Shown: positions 1-6,983 of the stretch, piece after piece
Position numbering within the stretch: the first letter of the stretch is position 1
Layout: each line of letters starts with the position of its first letter
Assembly (NCBI GenBank): GCA_900764225.1
Contig: CAAFNG010000312.1
Location: 1 to 13,532, forward strand
Direction of reading: 5' to 3'
DNA from: Lachnospiraceae bacterium
GTDB taxonomy: Bacteria > Bacillota > Clostridia > Lachnospirales > Lachnospiraceae
DNA: 13,532 bases
Made by a program: the position numbers and the translations under genes
Notes under the pieces: generated by a model
What the model saw: only the letters and a program-made list of their open reading frames with translations
Databases searched by the model: none
Told to the model about the DNA's origin: nothing

Positions 1-29
1 CGGCAGCGTCAGATGTGTATAAGAGACAG
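1..29 (+). other. Nextera transposase adapter remnant (artefact)
   Basis: These 29 bases match the 3' part of the Illumina Nextera read-1 adapter, including the 19-bp Tn5 mosaic end (AGATGTGTATAAGAGACAG, positions 11-29). The match is exact from memory of the adapter. This is untrimmed library sequence at a contig end, so the real genome begins at about position 30 and nothing is known of what lies to the left. Confidence 0.95.
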
Positions 30-87
30 CCCCACACCCCACCCCTCCGGGCACGCCGCTGTGCCACGCCTTGGAGAGCGTTAATTT

Positions 88-144
88 ATCGGCTTAGTCC
101 TGTATGCTGCTGTATCGGTGGTGTCAGGCTGAGCCGATTTTTTT
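88..144 (+). terminator. Rho-independent terminator-like hairpin
   Basis: ATCGGCTTAG (88-97) pairs with CTGAGCCGAT (129-138) with one G-U pair. After a one-base bulge the stem continues with CCTG (99-102) against CAGG (125-128), giving 14 pairs around a 22-nt loop. Seven T residues (138-144) follow directly. It would end a transcript entering from the left, beyond the contig end. Confidence 0.55.
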
Positions 145-157
145 GTTCCGCCGGACG

Positions 158-187
158 GGAAAGCGGCCCGCGCAGCGGGCCTGTTCC
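158..187 (-). repeat. Inverted-repeat copy A, containing hairpin 165-181
   Basis: Read on the minus strand, this 30-mer matches 238-267 on the plus strand at 25 of 30 positions. It contains a perfect hairpin, GGCCCGC (165-171) and GCGGGCC (175-181), with a 3-nt loop. No T tract follows on either strand, so it is not a simple terminator. Confidence 0.7.
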
Positions 188-237
188 CTGAAATATGGCA
201 AATAGGAGGAGCTTTGTTTTCTGGGATAGGACGGCTA

Positions 238-267
238 GGAACAGGTCTGCTGTGCAGACCGCTTTCC
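238..267 (+). repeat. Inverted-repeat copy B, containing hairpin 244-260
   Basis: This is the partner of 158-187. It holds a perfect hairpin, GGTCTGC (244-250) and GCAGACC (254-260), with loop TGT. Relative to copy A, two stem pairs changed from C-G to T-A on both arms, so the structure is kept while the sequence varies. The fifth difference is in the loop. Confidence 0.7.
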
Positions 268-388
268 GTTCACCATACACCCATCGGCACAATCCCTACA
301 CAACCAATACCGAAGAATACAGAATCCTTTTCAATACATTGTAACATACCACAACGCAGAACAGTGACGTGCCCGGAAAGGGGGAGCG

Positions 389-435
389 CGAGGGGGAAAA
401 GCGGGCTTCGTAACTCCGAGCGCCTTTCCCCCTCG
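389..435. repeat. Long imperfect hairpin
   Basis: The arm 389-403 pairs with 421-435, with one A-C mismatch, around a 17-nt loop. The core is GAGGGGGAAA (390-399) against TTTCCCCCTC (425-434). There is no T tract on the plus side. The function is unknown; it lies just left of the 34-bp tandem repeat. Confidence 0.6.
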
Positions 436-442
436 AAAACCT

Positions 443-510
443 GCCCACTGCTCAAGTGTCCCCCCGAAAGGGAAACGCCCACTGCCCAAGTGTCCCCCTG
501 AAAGGAAAAC
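443..510. repeat. 34-bp tandem duplication, two units
   Basis: Units 443-476 and 477-510 are directly adjacent and identical at 31 of 34 positions (differences at unit positions 10, 23 and 30). Each has the core AAGTGTCCCCC followed by GAAAGG. The first bases of a third unit (GCCC) follow at 511. There are no unique spacers, so this is not a CRISPR array. Confidence 0.8.
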
Positions 511-540
511 GCCCTCCGCGCAGGAGCGTCCGTCAGACGC

Positions 541-631
541 CCGACATTGTACAATATCTGGTACAATTTTCTCATTAATTTTATCAATAGTACATTCCCT
601 TGTATATTATAAAGAACATACATCCAATCTG
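541..631. other. A+T-rich leader upstream of pflB, possible element boundary
   Basis: Composition changes sharply here from G+C-rich to A+T-rich. The start carries ATTGTACAAT, a 10-bp palindrome, and a second GTACAAT shortly after. I see no gene. The sequence is compatible with the junction between a mobile element and the native pflB upstream region, but no target duplication can be shown because the other end is missing. Confidence 0.3.
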
Positions 632-660
632 TTGACTTTGAAATCTGAATCTGTTATCTT
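632..660 (+). promoter_or_regulatory. Candidate sigma-A promoter of pflBA
   Basis: TTGACT (632-637, 5 of 6 to consensus), a 17-nt spacer, and TATCTT (655-660, 4 of 6). It would start transcription near 667 and leave a leader of about 70 nt before pflB. The leader holds a small hairpin, ACTGC (693-697) against GCAGT (702-706). No Rex-type palindrome was seen. Confidence 0.5.
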
Positions 661-740
661 ATGGTCGTCATGAGAAATGTTATATATTACTAACTGCGCG
701 GGCAGTGAACGAATAATCATTAAGACAGAACAGAGAAAGG

Positions 741-3014
741 ATGTGTAACAAATTGGCAAAAGTTAATTTCGAGCAGTGGAACGGATTCAAAGGCGATCGT
801 TGGAAAGAGAAGATCGACGTTCGTAACTTCATCAGCATGAACTATACACCATATGATGGAGATGCTTCCTTCCTGGAAGAGCCAACAGAGGCAACAGACA
901 AACTCTGGGGCAAGCTTCAGGAACTTCAGAAAGAGGAGCGTGCAAAAGGCGGCGTTCTTGATATGGAGACAGAGGTAGTTACAGGTATCACAGCATATGG
1001 TCCTGGATACATCGATGAGGAACTGAAAGATCTTGAGCAGGTTGTAGGTCTTCAGACAGACAAACCTCTGAAACGTGCTTTCATGCCATACGGCGGAATC
1101 AAAATGGCAGAGCAGGCATGTGAGACTTACGGATACCATGTAAGCGACAAGATCAAAGATGTTTTTAATAACTATGAGTTCAAAACACACAACCAGGGTG
1201 TATTCGATATCTATACACCGGAGATGAAGAGAGCACGTCACAACAAGATCCTTACAGGACTTCCGGATACTTACGGACGTGGACGTATCGTAGGTGATTA
1301 CAGACGAGTTGCTCTTTACGGAATCGATTACCTGATCGCAGGTAAAGAGAAAGACTTCGCAGCATGCGACCGTCAGGGTATGAGACGTTATGACTTCCAG
1401 CTTCGTGAGGAGATCGCAGATCAGATCCGTGCTCTGAAGAAGATGAAAGAAATGGCTCAGATCTATGGCTTTGATATTTCCCAGCCGGCTAAGAACGCAA
1501 AGGAAGCATTCCAGTGGCTGTACTTCGGATATCTTGCAGCAATCAAGACTCAGAACGGAGCTGCAATGAGTGTTGGACGTATCTCCACATTCCTTGATAT
1601 CTATATTGAGAGAGACCTTGAGAACGGAACTCTTACAGAGAAAGAGGCACAGGAGCTTGTTGACCATATCGTAATGAAATTCCGTATGGTTAAATTCGCT
1701 CGTATCCCGTCTTACAACCAGCTCTTCTCCGGTGACCCGGTATGGGCAACTCTGGAAGTAGCAGGTATGGGACAGGACGGACGTTCCATGGTAACAAAGA
1801 ACGACTATCGTTTCCTTCATACACTTGAGGATATGGGACCGGCTCCGGAGCCGAACCTTACAGTTCTCTACTCCTCAAGACTGCCTGAGAACTTCAAGAA
1901 ATATGCAGCAGACATCTCTGTTACAACAAGTTCCATCCAGTATGAGAACGATGATGTTATGCGTCCGGTATGGGGCGATGACTACAGCATCTGCTGCTGT
2001 GTATCTGCTACAGAGACCGGTAAAGAGATGCAGTTCTTCGGTGCTCGTGCTAACCTTGCAAAATGCCTTCTTTACGCGATCAACGGTGGTGTTGATGAGA
2101 AGACAAAACAGCAGGTAGGACCGCAGTACCAGCCGATCACTTCCGAGTACCTTGACTATGATGAGGTAATCGCAAAATATGATCAGATGATGGACTGGCT
2201 TGCACATCTGTATGTTGGAACACTGAATATGATCCACTACATGCATGATAAATACTACTATGAGGCAGCTGAGATGGCACTTATCGATACAAAGGTTGAC
2301 CGTTCCTTTGCAACAGGTATCGCCGGATTCTCACACGTAGTAGATTCCCTTTCCGCTATCAAATATGCAAAAGTAAAAGCGATCCGTGACGAGGACGGAA
2401 TCACAACAGACTTCCAGGTTGAGGGTGACTTCCCACGTTATGGTAACGATGATGACAGAGCAGACGAGATCGCAACAACTCTGCTTTCCACATTCCTTGA
2501 GAAGCTGAAACACATCCATACCTATCGTGATTCCAAGCCAACCACATCCATCCTTACCATCACATCCAATGTTGTTTATGGTAAAGCTACAGGATCTCTT
2601 CCGGACGGAAGAAAAGCCGGCGAGCCTCTGGCACCGGGAGCAAACCCGTCTTATGGTGCAGAGCAGAACGGACTTCTTGCTTCCCTGAACTCTGTTGCAA
2701 AGCTTGATTATGAGGATGCACTTGACGGAATCTCCAATACTCAGACAATCAACCCGGATGCACTTGGCCATTCCGAGGAAGAGTGTACAGAGAACCTTGT
2801 AAACGTACTTGACGGATACTTTGACCGTGGTGCACATCACCTCAACGTAAACGTATTTGGTAAAGAGAAACTGATCGATGCTATGGAGCATCCGGAAAAA
2901 GAGGAGTATGCAAACTTTACAATCCGTGTTTCCGGATACGCTGTTAAGTTCATCGACCTTACAAGAGAGCAGCAGCTTGACGTTATCGCAAGAACCTGCC
3001 ACGAGAGGATGTAA
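741..3014 (+). CDS. pflB: Formate C-acetyltransferase (pyruvate formate-lyase)
   Basis: Glycyl-radical enzyme that cleaves pyruvate with CoA to acetyl-CoA and formate in the anaerobic cytoplasm. The protein is 757 aa from ATG 741, close to the 760 aa of E. coli PflB, and follows it throughout. Visible landmarks are the catalytic cysteine region [13 protein letters not shown], where Cys419-Cys420 align with the E. coli Cys418-Cys419 pair and an extra Cys418 precedes them; the block [12 protein letters not shown]; and the C-terminal radical loop RVSGYAVKF with the radical-bearing Gly732. The start is uncertain. A purine run ends directly at ATG 741 with no spacing, whereas TTG 753 is 12 nt after the AAAGG run and would give 753 aa. 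The gene is followed after 9 nt by its activase. The family assignment is certain, the start is not. Confidence 0.97.
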   Translation: MCNKLAKVNFEQWNGFKGDRWKEKIDVRNFISMNYTPYDGDASFLEEPTEATDKLWGKLQELQKEERAKGGVLDMETEVVTGITAYGPGYIDEELKDLEQVVGLQTDKPLKRAFMPYGGIKMAEQACETYGYHVSDKIKDVFNNYEFKTHNQGVFDIYTPEMKRARHNKILTGLPDTYGRGRIVGDYRRVALYGIDYLIAGKEKDFAACDRQGMRRYDFQLREEIADQIRALKKMKEMAQIYGFDISQPAKNAKEAFQWLYFGYLAAIKTQNGAAMSVGRISTFLDIYIERDLENGTLTEKEAQELVDHIVMKFRMVKFARIPSYNQLFSGDPVWATLEVAGMGQDGRSMVTKNDYRFLHTLEDMGPAPEPNLTVLYSSRLPENFKKYAADISVTTSSIQYENDDVMRPVWGDDYSICCCVSATETGKEMQFFGARANLAKCLLYAINGGVDEKTKQQVGPQYQPITSEYLDYDEVIAKYDQMMDWLAHLYVGTLNMIHYMHDKYYYEAAEMALIDTKVDRSFATGIAGFSHVVDSLSAIKYAKVKAIRDEDGITTDFQVEGDFPRYGNDDDRADEIATTLLSTFLEKLKHIHTYRDSKPTTSILTITSNVVYGKATGSLPDGRKAGEPLAPGANPSYGAEQNGLLASLNSVAKLDYEDALDGISNTQTINPDALGHSEEECTENLVNVLDGYFDRGAHHLNVNVFGKEKLIDAMEHPEKEEYANFTIRVSGYAVKFIDLTREQQLDVIARTCHERM

Positions 3015-3023
3015 TAAAAAAAT

Positions 3024-3773
3024 ATGGACGACCAGAAAAAAATCACTGGCTACGTCCACTCACTGGAGAGCTTCGGCTCTGTTGACGGACCAGGAGTCCG
3101 GTATGTGATCTTTTTGAGCGGCTGTGCCATGCGCTGTCAGTTCTGCCACAATCCGGACACCTGGAAAATGAAAACAGGAACGGAGTATACAGCAGATGAG
3201 CTGCTTGAAAAAGCATGTCGATACCGCTCTTACTGGGGAAGTAAGGGCGGTATTACTGTGAGTGGAGGCGAGCCACTGTTACAGATTGATTTCCTGCTTG
3301 AGCTTTTTAAGAAGGCGAAAAAGCTGGGAATCCACACAACTCTTGATACCAGCGGCAATCCTTACACAGAAGAGGGAGAGTGGTATGATAAATGGGAAGA
3401 GCTGATGAAATATACAGATCTTGTCATGCTGGATATCAAGCATATTGATGAGGAACAGCATAAGATCCTTACAGGACAATCCAACAAGAACATTCTGGCA
3501 ATGGCGCAGAAGCTTTCTGATATGGGTGTAGCTATGTGGATTCGTCATGTGCTGGTTCCTGAGCGTAATGACAGGGACGATTATCTTCACCGTCTGGCTG
3601 ATTTTATCGGCACATTGAAGACCGTGGAGAGAGTGGAAGTTCTTCCGTATCATACACTGGGAATCTTCAAATGGGAAAACCTTCATATAGACTATCCGCT
3701 GAAGGGGATCAACCCGCCAACAAAAGAGCGGATCGAAAATGCGGAGAAAATCCTGGGTGCAGGTACCCACTGA
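3024..3773 (+). CDS. pflA: Pyruvate formate-lyase activating enzyme (radical SAM)
   Basis: Installs the glycyl radical on PflB, using S-adenosylmethionine and a [4Fe-4S] cluster. The protein is 249 aa, the usual length for PFL activases (E. coli 246 aa). The cluster ligands are seen as Cys34-x3-Cys38-x2-Cys41 (CAMRCQFC), followed by HNPDTW, which is typical of PFL activases. The SAM-contacting GGEP is at residues 81-84 (ITVSGGEPLLQ). The N-terminal block ESFGSVDGPGVR is also characteristic. The start ATG lies 9 nt after the pflB stop. The nearest purine-rich site (GAGAGG, 3003-3008) is inside the end of pflB and rather far away, so translation is probably coupled to pflB. The two genes form one transcription unit that ends at the terminator 3831-3877. 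Confidence 0.97.
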   Translation: MDDQKKITGYVHSLESFGSVDGPGVRYVIFLSGCAMRCQFCHNPDTWKMKTGTEYTADELLEKACRYRSYWGSKGGITVSGGEPLLQIDFLLELFKKAKKLGIHTTLDTSGNPYTEEGEWYDKWEELMKYTDLVMLDIKHIDEEQHKILTGQSNKNILAMAQKLSDMGVAMWIRHVLVPERNDRDDYLHRLADFIGTLKTVERVEVLPYHTLGIFKWENLHIDYPLKGINPPTKERIENAEKILGAGTH

Positions 3774-3830
3774 TCATAGAAAATATTCGGGCGGATATTT
3801 ATGAGCCGCAGAAACCTATCAGATTTTGAT

Positions 3831-3877
3831 AAAACCATATTTCATGTCGTAAAATGGACATGAGATATGGTTTTTTT
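3831..3877 (+). terminator. Strong rho-independent terminator of pflBA
   Basis: An 18-bp stem, 3831-3848 against 3857-3874, with one G-U pair (3841-3864), an 8-nt loop GTAAAATG, and seven T residues (3871-3877). It lies 58 nt after pflA. Confidence 0.9.
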
Positions 3878-3973
3878 ATATTTCTTACTATACTTTGAAA
3901 AAAAATAATGATATCATAGATGTGTTGAAAAACATGATGGAATACTATGTGTAAACAAGGCAAAGGAAGAATA

Positions 3974-6070
3974 ATGGGGATAAAAGAAACAATGACAATG
4001 CAGGAAGCATTGGCAATGAAGCAGCATCTGGAGCAGGTTTTTTCTATTGTGCGCCTTTTGGACAGAGAAACACTGGAAACAGGCCGGGGTGTGGAAGAAC
4101 CATGTCAGTGTTATTCGAAATGGGGTAAAACTAATCAATGCTACAATTGCATTTCCAGGAAGGCATTTGAGCAGAAATGTCAGAAAACAAAAATAGAGAT
4201 CGTAGATTCAAAAGTTTATCAGGTTATTGCCAGATACCTGGAGATCGATGAAGAACCATATGTTATGGAAATGATCAACAGCCTGGAAAGCGATGATATC
4301 ATTGATGCTGAGGATAAGGAGAATCTTCTGGCTGAACTCAGCGGATATGCAGATGCACTGTACAAAGATGTTCTGACAGGAGTTTTTAACAGAAGATACT
4401 ATGAGGAAAAGGTGAAAAATCTGGAGAGTTCTGCCGGAGTAGCCATGGTGGATCTGGATGATTTTAAACTTTATAATGATACATATGGTCATGATGCAGG
4501 AGATAAAGTACTGAAAACAGTAGTAGATGTCATTCGCCGCCATGTTCGTAAGAATGATAAGGTTATCCGTTTTGGCGGAGATGAGTTCCTGCTTCTGATC
4601 CCGGATATTAATATCGATAATTTCACCAAGAAACTGAGAGAGATTCAGGAGGAAGTTCATGCAGCCAGAGTTCCAGGGTATTCCCAGCTGAAACTTTCCG
4701 TAAGTATTGGTGGCGTGCTGTCATTCAATGAGAAACTTGGAGAAGCGGTTTTAAAAGCGGATAAATTTATGTATCAGGCCAAGACACGTAAGAATATGGT
4801 AGTTATCAGTGATAATGAGATTAAGGGAGGAGGGAATTCTGAGGAATTCCTTATGCGGGATAAGACCAGACTGACCATTCTTATTGTAGATGATTCTGAA
4901 ATGAACCGCTGTATCCTTTCGGAGATGCTTGGCGAAGATTATGATATTCTGGAAGCTACCAATGGAGAAGAAGCGATCAGCCTTCTGAGACAGTACGAGA
5001 CGGAAATTTCCCTTGTGCTTCTTGATCTTGTCATGCCTGTAATGGACGGATTCGGTGTGCTGAGTTATATGAATGAGCGTAACTGGATCGAAGATATCCC
5101 GGTAATTATGATCTCAGGAGAGGATTCCGTATCCTATGTGAGGCGTGCGTTTGACCTGGGAGTTGCAGACTATATCAAGAAACCGTTTGATGCACAGATC
5201 GTATACAGACGTGTATACAATACCATCACACTTTACGCGAAACAGCGAAGACTTCTTCTTCTTGTAGCAGACCAGATTTACGAGAAAGAGAAGAACAACC
5301 GAATGATGATCAGTATTTTAAGCCAGATTGTAGAGTTCCGTAATGGAGAGAGCGGCGCGCATGTACTGCATATTAACATTATTACAGAACTGATTCTTGA
5401 GAGACTGATCCAGAAGACGGATAAATATGATCTTTCCGGAGCTGTGCGCGGGATGATCGTTACAGCATCTGCACTTCACGATATTGGAAAGATCGGTATT
5501 GATGACAAGATCCTCAATAAACCCGGAAGACTGACAAATGAAGAATTCGAGGTCATCAAGACCCATAGCGTCATTGGAGCCTCCATGCTTGAGAGTCTGG
5601 AATATTATAAAGATGAGCCACTGGTACGGATTGCCCATGATATCTGCAGATGGCATCATGAGCGTTATGATGGAAAAGGTTATCCAGACGGCCTGAAAGG
5701 TGAGGAGATCCCGATTTCCGCACAGGTAGTTGCCCTGGCTGACGTATATGATGCACTGATCAGCTATCGTGTATACAAAAAAGCCTATACCCATGAGAAA
5801 GCTGTTGAGATGATTTTGAACGGAGAATGTGGTACTTTTAATCCGCTGCTTCTGGAGTGCCTGACAGACATCCAGAACCGCCTGAAAGAAGAGATGGTCA
5901 AGATGGCAGAGGAATGTACGGAAACCTCAGATAATGGAACTGCCTCTGCAGAATTTGAAGGTTACGAAAAAACAAAAGAGCAGCTTTTCAAATCCATGTC
6001 CGAAGACATCAAAAAAGAATACATAAATAGTGTCCCGTCAATTGGGGGGGGGAAAACAGACGTTTCCTAA
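3974..6070 (+). CDS. GGDEF-REC-HD-GYP protein (c-di-GMP synthesis and hydrolysis)
   Basis: Predicted cytoplasmic c-di-GMP enzyme of 698 aa; no membrane segment is visible. Domains in order: an N-terminal region with Cys44, 46, 56, 59 and 69 (CQCYSKW, then CYNC), perhaps a metal or redox sensor; a diguanylate cyclase domain (about 120-275) with intact GGDEF at 201-205 and an inhibitory RxxD site at 192-195; a receiver domain (about 300-415) with acidic Asp306/Asp307, phospho-acceptor Asp351 and Lys403; and an HD-GYP phosphodiesterase (about 440-640) with His502-Asp503, HHE at 561-563 and GKGYP at 567-571. All catalytic motifs look intact, so both activities are possible. I chose ATG 3974 because AAAGGAAG (3962-3969) sits 4 nt upstream; ATG 3947, 9 codons earlier, has no good site. 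The last codons contain a run of nine G (6044-6052). It stands alone between terminators. The signal sensed and the target process are unknown. Confidence 0.93.
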   Translation: MGIKETMTMQEALAMKQHLEQVFSIVRLLDRETLETGRGVEEPCQCYSKWGKTNQCYNCISRKAFEQKCQKTKIEIVDSKVYQVIARYLEIDEEPYVMEMINSLESDDIIDAEDKENLLAELSGYADALYKDVLTGVFNRRYYEEKVKNLESSAGVAMVDLDDFKLYNDTYGHDAGDKVLKTVVDVIRRHVRKNDKVIRFGGDEFLLLIPDINIDNFTKKLREIQEEVHAARVPGYSQLKLSVSIGGVLSFNEKLGEAVLKADKFMYQAKTRKNMVVISDNEIKGGGNSEEFLMRDKTRLTILIVDDSEMNRCILSEMLGEDYDILEATNGEEAISLLRQYETEISLVLLDLVMPVMDGFGVLSYMNERNWIEDIPVIMISGEDSVSYVRRAFDLGVADYIKKPFDAQIVYRRVYNTITLYAKQRRLLLLVADQIYEKEKNNRMMISILSQIVEFRNGESGAHVLHINIITELILERLIQKTDKYDLSGAVRGMIVTASALHDIGKIGIDDKILNKPGRLTNEEFEVIKTHSVIGASMLESLEYYKDEPLVRIAHDICRWHHERYDGKGYPDGLKGEEIPISAQVVALADVYDALISYRVYKKAYTHEKAVEMILNGECGTFNPLLLECLTDIQNRLKEEMVKMAEECTETSDNGTASAEFEGYEKTKEQLFKSMSEDIKKEYINSVPSIGGGKTDVS

Positions 6071-6098
6071 ACGATAAATAAAAAATACCATAAAAAGC

Positions 6099-6137
6099 AA
6101 AGAACTGGTGTGATCACACCAGTTCTTTATTTTTTAT
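6099..6137. terminator. Bidirectional terminator between convergent genes
   Basis: A perfect 30-bp palindrome (6099-6128) flanked by A-rich sequence on the left and T-rich on the right, so it can end transcripts from both sides. It carries the last four codons and the stop of the minus-strand acyltransferase (AAA GAA CTG GTG TGA on that strand). Confidence 0.85.
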
Positions 6138-6854
6138 AAGCATTTCTTTGATGATGTTCTGTGTGTAGGCTCCCAGGTGACGTTGTGTATCCCGGTCAAG
6201 TTCAGACGGAATGATCGGTTTACCGTATTCAATGACAACATGTGTAGGAGTCATTTTTGGAAAATTGGCTTCCCATATATTGGCGGAGTTACTGATCGCA
6301 ATAGGAATAATCGGGCTCTTGGCCTTGGTTGCGATCTTGAAGCTTCCGTCATGGAAAGGAAGCATCTCGGTCTCATCAGCATTTTGATTTCGGGTGCCCT
6401 CAGGGAAGATACAGACGGAAATGCCGGATTTTACATAATCTGCAGCCTGGAGAATGGTTTTCAGACCCTGTCGGGTATCCTCTCTGTCAAGGAAAAGGCA
6501 GTAGAGATTACGCATCCAGTTGGAGAGAAGCGGGTAACGTTCCATTTCTTTTTTTGCTACATAGCCGGTACGTCTCGGGCAGCGGCTGTAAGTAAGCAGA
6601 ATATCAAAATAGCTTCTGTGATTACCGACATAGAGAACAGCCTGATCCTTTGGGACATTCTCTTCACCGATGACAGTGACCTTGGCACCTGTAAGCCACA
6701 GGATGAATTTGAAGATGGCCTGTACCATACGTAAGGAACTGATATCTTTCGCCATAGGGGCGAATTTTCCGATGACCCATTCAATGAGAAGAACCGGAAT
6801 CGTCAGCACCAGATAGAGGATCACTGCGATACAGACAAGTATAAATCGAATCAT
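6114..6854 (-). CDS. plsC: 1-acyl-sn-glycerol-3-phosphate acyltransferase (PlsC family)
   Basis: Transfers an acyl chain to lysophosphatidic acid to make phosphatidic acid at the membrane. The protein is 246 aa. An N-terminal membrane anchor is visible at about residues 3-28. The acyltransferase motifs are present: NHRSYFD (78-84) with catalytic His79 and Asp84, FLDRED (121-126), FPEGTR (150-155) and PIIPI (181-185). ATG 6854 is preceded on its strand by AAAGGA at an 8-nt spacing. It has its own sigma-A promoter and ends in the shared terminator. Several paralogues of this family are common in Lachnospiraceae, so the exact acyl acceptor is inferred from the family. Confidence 0.9.
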   Translation of the reverse strand: MIRFILVCIAVILYLVLTIPVLLIEWVIGKFAPMAKDISSLRMVQAIFKFILWLTGAKVTVIGEENVPKDQAVLYVGNHRSYFDILLTYSRCPRRTGYVAKKEMERYPLLSNWMRNLYCLFLDREDTRQGLKTILQAADYVKSGISVCIFPEGTRNQNADETEMLPFHDGSFKIATKAKSPIIPIAISNSANIWEANFPKMTPTHVVIEYGKPIIPSELDRDTQRHLGAYTQNIIKEMLIKNKELV

Positions 6855-6892
6855 ATCTTTTGTCCTTTCTGTTATAAATAATCCATAGAATC

Positions 6893-6921
6893 ATTATACG
6901 AAGATTTTGAGATAGTTGCAA
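6893..6921 (-). promoter_or_regulatory. Sigma-A promoter of the acyltransferase gene
   Basis: On the minus strand: TTGCAA (6916-6921), exactly 17 nt, then a perfect TATAAT (6893-6898). Transcription should start near 6886, about 32 nt before the ATG. The -35 hexamer is its own reverse complement. Confidence 0.85.
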
Positions 6922-6947
6922 TAAATCTTTACCGGATCACATAGAAT
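6919..6947 (+). promoter_or_regulatory. Candidate sigma-E (mother-cell) promoter of the prcB-sipL unit
   Basis: CATAGAAT (6940-6947) matches 7 of 8 bases of the sigma-E -10 element CATACAAT known from Bacillus and Clostridium. The -35 side is weaker: CAATAAA (6919-6925), with the ATA core, 14 nt upstream. sipL is a sigma-E gene in C. difficile, which agrees. No good sigma-A promoter is seen on this strand. Confidence 0.45.
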
Positions 6948-6983
6948 AAATATTGAGTAATAAAGAAAAACAGAGAGCATATC

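Larger units (their letters stand above)
30..540. mobile_element. G+C-rich non-coding stretch, possible end of an integrative element
   Basis: About 510 bases without a convincing gene. The stretch is clearly richer in G+C than the DNA after 541 and than the host genes. It is packed with hairpins and direct and inverted repeats (listed separately). Open frames on the minus strand (86-292, 270-623) lack ribosome binding sites and read through the hairpins, so I do not call them genes. The repeat-rich, G+C-rich character resembles the non-coding ends of conjugative elements common in gut Firmicutes. I see no integrase, relaxase or transposase in the window, so the assignment is inference. A contig breaking here would fit a sequence present in several genomic copies. 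Confidence 0.35.

Noticed and set aside
443..510. CRISPR array
   Set aside because: The two repeats are directly adjacent, with no spacer between them, and no cas gene is present.
86..623. Two minus-strand frames (86-292 and 270-623) as possible genes of a mobile element
   Set aside because: No ribosome site was found and the reading frames run through hairpins and the 34-bp repeat. The composition looks like structured non-coding DNA. They may be annotated elsewhere as hypothetical proteins, but nothing here supports translation.
720..1820. Long open frame on the minus strand across pflB (366 aa), and a similar one at 2331-3059
   Set aside because: Antisense to a clear, highly biased pflB gene. 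The protein is Cys- and Leu-rich without any recognisable domain, as expected when strong codon bias removes stops from the opposite strand.
3774..3830. c-di-GMP riboswitch before the c-di-GMP gene
   Set aside because: No GEMM-type conserved core was seen; the region only leads into the pflBA terminator.
3947..3973. Upstream ATG 3947 as the start of the c-di-GMP protein
   Set aside because: No Shine-Dalgarno sequence at proper distance, whereas ATG 3974 has AAAGGAAG 4 nt upstream. The nine extra residues show no family feature.
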